From Pirellulales bacterium (GTDB taxonomy: Bacteria > Planctomycetota > Planctomycetia > Pirellulales > Thermoguttaceae): a stretch of DNA of 11,641 nt. How positions within the stretch are numbered: position 1 is the first letter of the stretch; every line of letters begins with the position of its first letter. The stretch lies in assembly GCA_030617125.1 (NCBI GenBank), contig JAUWWA010000014.1, positions 1 through 11,641 on the forward strand, in the 5' to 3' direction. Below, piece after piece: positions 6,722 through 11,641 of the stretch. Under the pieces are notes generated by a model. That model had not been told where the DNA came from. It saw nothing but the letters and a program-made list of their open reading frames with translations, and searched no databases. A program made the translations under genes and the position numbers.

Positions 6722-7891
6722 GTGTTTCGATTCCGTTTACTGCCTTGGGAATATGGCGTGCGCAACCTTCTCCGCAGGCCGATGCGGAGTTTTCTCACGA
6801 TGGGCGCTCTGACCGTCGTGGTGCTGCTGGTGTTTGTGATCGTCGGATTCATCCGGGGGTTGGAATCCTCGCTCACCGTAAGCGGCGACCCAGACGTAGT
6901 GCTCGTGCACTCGTTGGCGGCCGGAGGCAACCTTGAGAACTCGGCAATCCCCGCCCGAACGCCGGGGATCTTGTCGGCAAGTCTGGAGGGCATTCAACGC
7001 CGATTCGACGTATTGCACATCTCGCCCGAGTTGTACCAGGCTACCCACGTCCGCCAGGAACAAGACGGACACGCCTCGTTGGGGCTGGTCCGCGGCGTGT
7101 CCCGGGCCGCACCGTTGGTCCGCCGGCACGTCCGAATCGTCGAAGGCCGCTGGCCTGGTCCCGGCGAGGTGCTGGCCGGCCGGCTGGCGGCTGCAAAGCT
7201 CGGCTGGAAAGCCGACCGTCTCGCGGTCGGCAAAACGGTGATCTTTGAGGGGCGCGAGTGGCGCGTGAGCGGCCGATTCGTGGCAGGCAGTTCCGCGTTG
7301 GAATCAGAGCTGTGGTGCCCGTTGACCGACCTGCAGCAGGTCCTGAAACGCCAAGACCTGAGCTTGGTGGCCATGCTTCTGCGTTCCGGTGCTTCACCCT
7401 CCGAGGTTGAGTTGTTCTGCAAGGAGCGGGTGGACCTGGAACTGGCGGCAATTGCGGAGACCGATTACTACGCCGCATTACAGAAGCACTATCGTCCGGT
7501 GCGGATGCTCGCTTGGCTCGTTGTGATCCTGGTTGCAGGGGCGGGCGTGTTTGCGGCGATCAACACGATGTACGGCGCCGTGATGGGCCGCATTCGGGAA
7601 CTCGCGACCCTGCGAGCGATCGGCTTTCGTCGGCGGACTATCCTGCTGAGCCTCGTGCAGGAGGCGACGCTTCTGGCCGCGGCCGGCTGCTTGATTGCCG
7701 GGTTCCTGGCCATAACGCTCATCAACGGCCTGGCCGTGCGGTTTACCATGGGTGCATTCGCTCTGCGAATCGACAGCACGGCCGTGATGGTCGGCTGCGG
7801 CACCGGCCTGCTCATCGGCGCGGTGGGGGCGATCCCGCCCGCGGTCCGGGCCATGCGACTGTCCGTGTCCGAGAGTCTCAAAGCGGTTTAA
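6722..7891 (+). CDS. FtsX/MacB-type ABC transporter permease 1
   Basis: This 389-residue inner-membrane protein has the MacB/LolC/FtsX layout. There is one N-terminal transmembrane helix (~24-44), then a large periplasmic core domain (~48-255), then three C-terminal helices (~260-285, ~306-335, ~352-375). The segment after the second helix, [17 protein letters not shown] from ~289, is the conserved cytoplasmic coupling region of FtsX permeases. The C-terminus [17 protein letters not shown] is the typical family ending. Such permeases use ATP hydrolysis in the cytoplasm to drive movements of the periplasmic domain and move or extract substrates on the periplasmic side. The start is GTG, preceded by GAGGT (6711-6715) at 6 nt spacing. 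The gene is 49 nt upstream of the lipoprotein gene with no terminator between them. Its ATPase partner is most likely the gene at 10119. The substrate is not evident. Confidence 0.92.
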   Translation: MFRFRLLPWEYGVRNLLRRPMRSFLTMGALTVVVLLVFVIVGFIRGLESSLTVSGDPDVVLVHSLAAGGNLENSAIPARTPGILSASLEGIQRRFDVLHISPELYQATHVRQEQDGHASLGLVRGVSRAAPLVRRHVRIVEGRWPGPGEVLAGRLAAAKLGWKADRLAVGKTVIFEGREWRVSGRFVAGSSALESELWCPLTDLQQVLKRQDLSLVAMLLRSGASPSEVELFCKERVDLELAAIAETDYYAALQKHYRPVRMLAWLVVILVAGAGVFAAINTMYGAVMGRIRELATLRAIGFRRRTILLSLVQEATLLAAAGCLIAGFLAITLINGLAVRFTMGAFALRIDSTAVMVGCGTGLLIGAVGAIPPAVRAMRLSVSESLKAV

Positions 7892-7940
7892 TTCACCCTA
7901 TTGTCACAACATACACCTGATACCTAAAGGAGTACATGAG

Positions 7941-8489
7941 ATGACACGTCACACGATGTTTCAAGGACTCACGCTGGCGGCGCTACTGCTGGCGGGCTGC
8001 GCGCAAAACAAAACGCCCACCGGCGATGCTTCAGCAGGTCGAGGCGCCAAACCGGCGGGAAGTGAGTTCCTGTTGGCGACCGAGCCGTCCGGCGCGATGG
8101 GAGTCGTCGAAGCCCGCGAAACGAGTCGAAACGACGACCAAGTGGTCCTGGTCGGCCGCATCGGCGGAGACACTGACCCGTTCGTGAAAGGCGCCGCCGC
8201 CTTCATGGTAGTGGACCTTTCGCTGGAGCCTTGCCCCGCAGACGAAGGTTGCCCAACGCCCTGGGACTATTGCTGCGATTTCAACAAGCTGTCCTCTCAC
8301 AAAGCAATGGTCAAAGTCGTCGATCAACAGGAACGAACGGTGAGACTCGACGCGCAGGAACTGCTGGGCGTCGAGGCACTTGCCACCGTGGTCGTGCGAG
8401 GCAAGGCCAAGCGCGATGAGGCCGGCAACCTGACGGTGCTGGCCGACGGCGTCTACGTCAAGCCATCGACCGGCCGAGGGCGCCAATGA
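7941..8489 (+). CDS. Lipoprotein with a conserved-looking Cys/TPWDYCC motif
   Basis: This 182-residue protein has a lipobox, L17-A18-G19-C20, after a short hydrophobic signal, so it should be lipid-anchored to an envelope membrane. A low-complexity linker (~21-50) leads into a compact β-rich domain (~60-178). VVLVGRIGG at ~68-76 and a late VVVRGKAKRDEAGNLTVLADGVYV segment suggest an OB-like barrel; the fold is inference. In the middle lies EPCPADEGCPTPWDYCC (96-112), with C98, C104, C111 and C112 as candidate metal or disulfide ligands. I recall similar CxTPWDxCC proteins in planctomycetes but know no assigned function. The ribosome binding site AAAGGAG (7926-7932) lies 8 nt before ATG. The stop overlaps the next start (ATGA at 8486-8489), so translation is likely coupled to the fusion protein, which suggests a role in the same export complex. 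Confidence 0.85.
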   Translation: MTRHTMFQGLTLAALLLAGCAQNKTPTGDASAGRGAKPAGSEFLLATEPSGAMGVVEARETSRNDDQVVLVGRIGGDTDPFVKGAAAFMVVDLSLEPCPADEGCPTPWDYCCDFNKLSSHKAMVKVVDQQERTVRLDAQELLGVEALATVVVRGKAKRDEAGNLTVLADGVYVKPSTGRGRQ

Positions 8490-10105
8490 GCACGACACCA
8501 GACCTCAAACAACTGATCATCGACCGCGGCGCACCGGCGCAGGTGCGGACCCCGCGCCGGCGACACCTGATCGCACGATACGTCATCCCCTCGGTGGTAT
8601 TGGCGGGGTTTGCCGCGATGCTCGGCTGGGCAGCCCGCGACCGGTTCCTCCCGGCCAAGCCGGTGACCGTGCTGCCGGTGGTCGTCACCCGGGCCGAAGT
8701 GCAGCAAAGCGGCGCTGCGCTGTTTCAAGCACCGGGTTGGATCGAGCCCCGGCCGACGCCGGTGCTCGTATCGGCGCTGGCCGAAGGAGTGATTGAGGAT
8801 CTGCTGGTCGTCGAGGGGCAGGAAGTCCGGGTGGGCGAGCCGGTGGCGCGGCTGATCGATGTAGACGCCCGCTTGGCCCTTGCCCAGGCCCAGGCCAGAT
8901 TGGCCCTGCGCCGCGCGGAACTAGCCAGTGCGCGGATCGAGCTAACCGCGGCTCGGCGACACCTGCAGTACCCGGTTCATCTGGAGGCAGCGGTGGCAGA
9001 GGCGGAATCGCTCTTGGCGCAAACGGAGACCGAACTGGCGCGGATTCCCCTGCTGGTTCAAGCCGCAGAGGCGCGGCTGGAATTTGCCCGCAAGAACCTT
9101 GAAGGGAAACAGGCGGCCGGTTCGTCCATCGCGGGACGGCTGATTCAGCAGGCCCAAAGCGAACATGACGGTGCTGTGGCTGAATTGGCGGAGCTTCGGG
9201 TCCGCCAGCCGCGCTTGCAGCGTAAAGCGGACGCCGTGCGGCGAAGGGAAGCTGCCCTCAGCAAACAACTCGATCTTCTGATTGATGAAACGCGCCGGGC
9301 GGCTGACGCAGAAGCGAAGTTACAGGCGGCCGAGGCGCGCGAGCGTCAGGCCTTGTTAGCAGTGGACGCTGCCCGGTTCCAACTGGACCGGATGGTGGTC
9401 CGCTCCCCGATCCATGGCCGCGTGCTGAGTCTGATCGCGCGGCCCGGCACGCGCTTGATGGGGCTCTCTTCCGCGTCAAACCAGGACTCCACGAACGTCG
9501 TCAGCCTCTACGACCCACAGATGCTCCAGGTCCGTGCCGACGTACGGCTGGAGGACGTTCTTCTGGTACAGTCGGGTCAGCCGGTGCGAATTGAGACGGC
9601 ATCCGCCGAAGGCACAATCGACGGCGAAGTGCTCTCGGCGACCTCGCGCGCAAACATCCAGAAAAACACACTGGAAGTGAAGGTGGCCATTAAGGACCCG
9701 CCCGCGACCATCCGGCCGGAGATGCTGGTGCAAGTCACGTTTCTCGCACCTGAAACCGAGGGCGACAGACCGGCAGAGGCGCAACACCGCGAGCGGCTGT
9801 TTGTCCCCCGGCAACTCGTCGATCAAACGCCGGAGGGGAACTTCGTCTGGCTGGCCGATGCGCGAGGGACCGCACGGCGGCAAAGCGTCGTGCTCGGGCA
9901 AGCCGGCACCGCAGAGCTTATCGAAGTCACGGAGGGCTTGAACGTGACCGACAAGCTCATTTCCGGCGGACGTGAAGGATTGCGCAACGGCGAGCGGATC
10001 AAGATCACGGGCGAGGACCCAACCATCGGAATGTCTGCAAGTCAAATCCGCCGGACAATTCCATCACACAAACGAATCACGGCACGAAGTGATCCAGTCG
10101 AATAG
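8486..10105 (+). CDS. HlyD/MacA-type periplasmic membrane fusion protein
   Basis: This 539-residue protein has a cytoplasmic N-terminus, one transmembrane helix (~31-50) and a periplasmic body. The first lipoyl half motif is at ~93-124 ([30 protein letters not shown]). A long Ala/Glu/Arg-rich coiled-coil hairpin spans ~125-300, and the second lipoyl half is at ~305-325 ([17 protein letters not shown]). β-barrel and membrane-proximal domains fill the rest, with [13 protein letters not shown] and [13 protein letters not shown] typical of the family. It would link the inner-membrane ABC permease to an outer-membrane partner; no TolC-like gene is in the window. The hairpin is longer than in E. 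coli MacA, which may reflect a wider periplasm or a different outer partner (inference). The start overlaps the lipoprotein stop by 4 nt, and 13 nt separate its stop from the ATPase gene. Confidence 0.93.
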   Translation: MSTTPDLKQLIIDRGAPAQVRTPRRRHLIARYVIPSVVLAGFAAMLGWAARDRFLPAKPVTVLPVVVTRAEVQQSGAALFQAPGWIEPRPTPVLVSALAEGVIEDLLVVEGQEVRVGEPVARLIDVDARLALAQAQARLALRRAELASARIELTAARRHLQYPVHLEAAVAEAESLLAQTETELARIPLLVQAAEARLEFARKNLEGKQAAGSSIAGRLIQQAQSEHDGAVAELAELRVRQPRLQRKADAVRRREAALSKQLDLLIDETRRAADAEAKLQAAEARERQALLAVDAARFQLDRMVVRSPIHGRVLSLIARPGTRLMGLSSASNQDSTNVVSLYDPQMLQVRADVRLEDVLLVQSGQPVRIETASAEGTIDGEVLSATSRANIQKNTLEVKVAIKDPPATIRPEMLVQVTFLAPETEGDRPAEAQHRERLFVPRQLVDQTPEGNFVWLADARGTARRQSVVLGQAGTAELIEVTEGLNVTDKLISGGREGLRNGERIKITGEDPTIGMSASQIRRTIPSHKRITARSDPVE

Positions 10106-10118
10106 CGAGGCACAAGGC

Positions 10119-10829
10119 ATGGCGATTGTAGAAATCCACGGGCTAACGAAGCAATTTCGCAAAGGGGATGAAACCATCACCCCGCTGGATGGGGTGGACC
10201 TCGATTTCGGGCACGGCGAATTCCTATCCCTGATGGGACCCAGCGGCAGCGGTAAGAGCACGCTGCTGAATCTCCTCGCTGGAATCGACCAACCCACTTC
10301 GGGCACGATTACCGTCGCTGGTACGGAGATCACACGCCTCTCGCGGAGCCGCCTGGCGGACTGGCGGGCGGCCCATCTGGGTTACATCTTCCAAACCCAC
10401 AATCTGATCCCCGTGCTGACGACATACGAAAACGTCGAGCTGCCTTTGCTGCTCCTTCCCATGTCGCGGACCGAGCGGGCCAAACGAGTCGGGATCGCAC
10501 TGGAAGCAGTGGGATTGACTGATCGGGCAGATCACTATCCTCGCCAGCTCTCCGGCGGACAGGAACAACGGGTGGGCATCGCCCGAGCCATTGTCGCCAA
10601 CCCGACTGTGATCGTTGCCGACGAGCCCACGGGAGACCTGGACGCCAAAACGAGCGAGCAAATCCAGGATTTGCTGCGGCGTCTGAACACCGAGTTGGGC
10701 ATGACCATATTGATGGTCACCCACGACTCCGACGTAGCGGCCATCGCCGCCCGTCAGCTTCGTCTGGTCGACGGCAAGCTCGTTGAGAGGCAGGATGTTG
10801 TGCAGAAACTGGACATAGTGAGGGCATGA
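10119..10829 (+). CDS. ABC transporter ATPase, LolD/MacB type
   Basis: This 236-residue cytoplasmic ATPase has all required motifs: Walker [10 protein letters not shown] (40-48, K46), a Q-loop in [10 protein letters not shown], signature [14 protein letters not shown] (144-157), Walker B VIVADEP (164-170, catalytic E169), the D-loop GDLD, and the switch H202 in MVTHD. Length and motif wording ([21 protein letters not shown]) place it with the LolD/MacB/FtsE group that pairs with FtsX-type permeases. It should power permease 1, permease 2, or a heterodimer of both. I chose ATG 10119 because it gives the normal N-terminus ([13 protein letters not shown]) and has GAGG at 10107-10110, 8 nt upstream. 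The open frame extends upstream into the fusion-protein gene, but that part is not needed. It ends 3 nt before the start of permease 2. Confidence 0.96.
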   Translation: MAIVEIHGLTKQFRKGDETITPLDGVDLDFGHGEFLSLMGPSGSGKSTLLNLLAGIDQPTSGTITVAGTEITRLSRSRLADWRAAHLGYIFQTHNLIPVLTTYENVELPLLLLPMSRTERAKRVGIALEAVGLTDRADHYPRQLSGGQEQRVGIARAIVANPTVIVADEPTGDLDAKTSEQIQDLLRRLNTELGMTILMVTHDSDVAAIAARQLRLVDGKLVERQDVVQKLDIVRA

Positions 10830-10832
10830 ACC

Positions 10833-11641
10833 ATGTTTCGTTTCGCCCCCTACATGCTCAAAGGACTTTGGCGGCACCAGGCGCGGACGGCCCTGACCGT
10901 CAGCGGATCGGCCGTCGCTTTGTTCGTTTTCTGTTTCGTGGGCGCCGTCCAGGAGGGGCTCCATGACCTGACGAGCTCGTACGACAACACACTCATCACG
11001 TTTCAGGAAAACCGTTTCTGTCCGACCACTAGCCGGCTGCCGGAAGTCTACGCCCGAACGATCGCCGCGATGGGTGGAGTGCAGGACGTGGTCCCAATCC
11101 AGGTGTTCACGAACAATTGCCGCGTCAGCCTTGATGTGATTGTGTTCAACGGGTTGCCTCCCGAAAAGTTGCGCTCAGCCCGCGAGATCAAAATCGTCTC
11201 GGGCAGTTGGTCCGAGTTTGAGCAGCGGCGCGATGCGGCCTTAGTCGGTACTCGCGTGGCCAGGCGCCGAAACCTCCGGGCCGGGCAGCAGTTTTCTCTG
11301 GGTGCGATTACGGTGAAGGTCGTCGGCGTGTTCGAGTCTTCCGTGGCGGCCGAAGAGAACCTGATTTACACACACCTTGAGTTCTTGCAGCGGGCTGGCG
11401 GCGTGGATAACGTCGGGCTGGTAACCGAGTTGGAAGTCCACCTGGCCGAAGATGCCGATGCCGACGCCGTGGCGGCAGCAATTGACGATAAGCTGCGCGC
11501 CGGGCCGGTGGCTACGGTGACCCGCCGCAAAGGGGCATTCCAAGCGAGCACGCTGGCAGACCTCATTGGACTGATCTCCTTTACCCACTGGCTCGGCTAT
11601 GCGTGCCTGGGGTTGGTGATGTCCCTGGTGGCGACCACGAC
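10833..11641 (+). CDS. FtsX/MacB-type ABC transporter permease 2 (partial at right edge)
   Basis: The frame is open for 269 codons from ATG 10833 to the window end, so the C-terminus is missing. It starts [35 protein letters not shown], with a transmembrane helix at ~20-41 as in FtsX permeases. A periplasmic core follows (~45-240) with the usual ending pattern [16 protein letters not shown] and [10 protein letters not shown] second helix begins near 247 ([24 protein letters not shown]). The coupling region and the last two helices lie outside the window. GAGGG (10820-10824) lies 8 nt upstream, inside the end of the ATPase gene. It differs clearly in sequence from permease 1, although both begin MFRF. 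The pair may form a heterodimer as LolC and LolE do (inference). Confidence 0.9.
   Translation, partial: MFRFAPYMLKGLWRHQARTALTVSGSAVALFVFCFVGAVQEGLHDLTSSYDNTLITFQENRFCPTTSRLPEVYARTIAAMGGVQDVVPIQVFTNNCRVSLDVIVFNGLPPEKLRSAREIKIVSGSWSEFEQRRDAALVGTRVARRRNLRAGQQFSLGAITVKVVGVFESSVAAEENLIYTHLEFLQRAGGVDNVGLVTELEVHLAEDADADAVAAAIDDKLRAGPVATVTRRKGAFQASTLADLIGLISFTHWLGYACLGLVMSLVATT

Noticed and set aside
9476..10045. 189-codon minus-strand frame opposite the fusion protein
   Set aside because: It is antisense to a clear HlyD-type gene and has no recognisable features.
9972..10118. Upstream-extended start for the ATPase gene
   Set aside because: It would overlap the fusion-protein gene by more than 130 nt and add 49 residues with no family counterpart. 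ATG 10119 has a ribosome binding site and the standard N-terminus.
10224..10964. 246-codon minus-strand frame opposite the ATPase and permease 2
   Set aside because: It is antisense to a gene with all ABC motifs, and its own translation shows no domain.

Overview
This window most likely comes from a planctomycete, probably of the Pirellulales type. Three things point there: a very large secreted double β-propeller/TPR protein of the PQQ/BamB-like kind, a small HU-like protein with the lysine/proline-rich N-terminus I associate with planctomycetes, and GC-rich coding sequence. The assignment rests on recalled family resemblance, not on a search.

Layout. (1) Positions 1-4682, minus strand: one uninterrupted reading frame of 1560 codons that runs off the left edge. 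It encodes an exported protein with a signal peptide, an α-helical repeat region, a PQQ-type β-propeller, a TPR-like linker and a second propeller. (2) 4683-5272: divergent intergenic region with weak promoter candidates for both sides and a spaced 10-bp inverted repeat. (3) 5273-5596, plus strand: HU-family DNA-binding protein, followed by two 8-bp-stem hairpins. (4) 5597-6013: non-coding, with the first ~23 codons of an IS3-type transposase OrfA that still has its ribosome binding site, i.e. an insertion-sequence remnant. (5) 6014-11641, plus strand: a gene set that starts at a good sigma70-like promoter. It encodes a small exported Cys-rich protein, an FtsX/MacB-type permease, a Cys-containing lipoprotein, a HlyD/MacA-type membrane fusion protein, a LolD/MacB-type ATPase, and a second, different FtsX-type permease cut by the right edge.

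The genes from permease 1 to permease 2 are spaced by 49 nt, a 4-nt overlap, 13 nt and 3 nt, so they look like one transcription unit. The ATPase would energise one or both permeases, the fusion protein would bridge the periplasm, and the lipoprotein sits where an envelope accessory factor would be expected. The exported substrate cannot be read from the sequence. The Cys clusters in the lipoprotein and in the upstream small protein make metal or thiol chemistry a reasonable hypothesis only. A strong stem-loop between the Cys-rich gene and permease 1 may separate or modulate their expression.

I saw no tRNA, rRNA, CRISPR array or complete mobile element.
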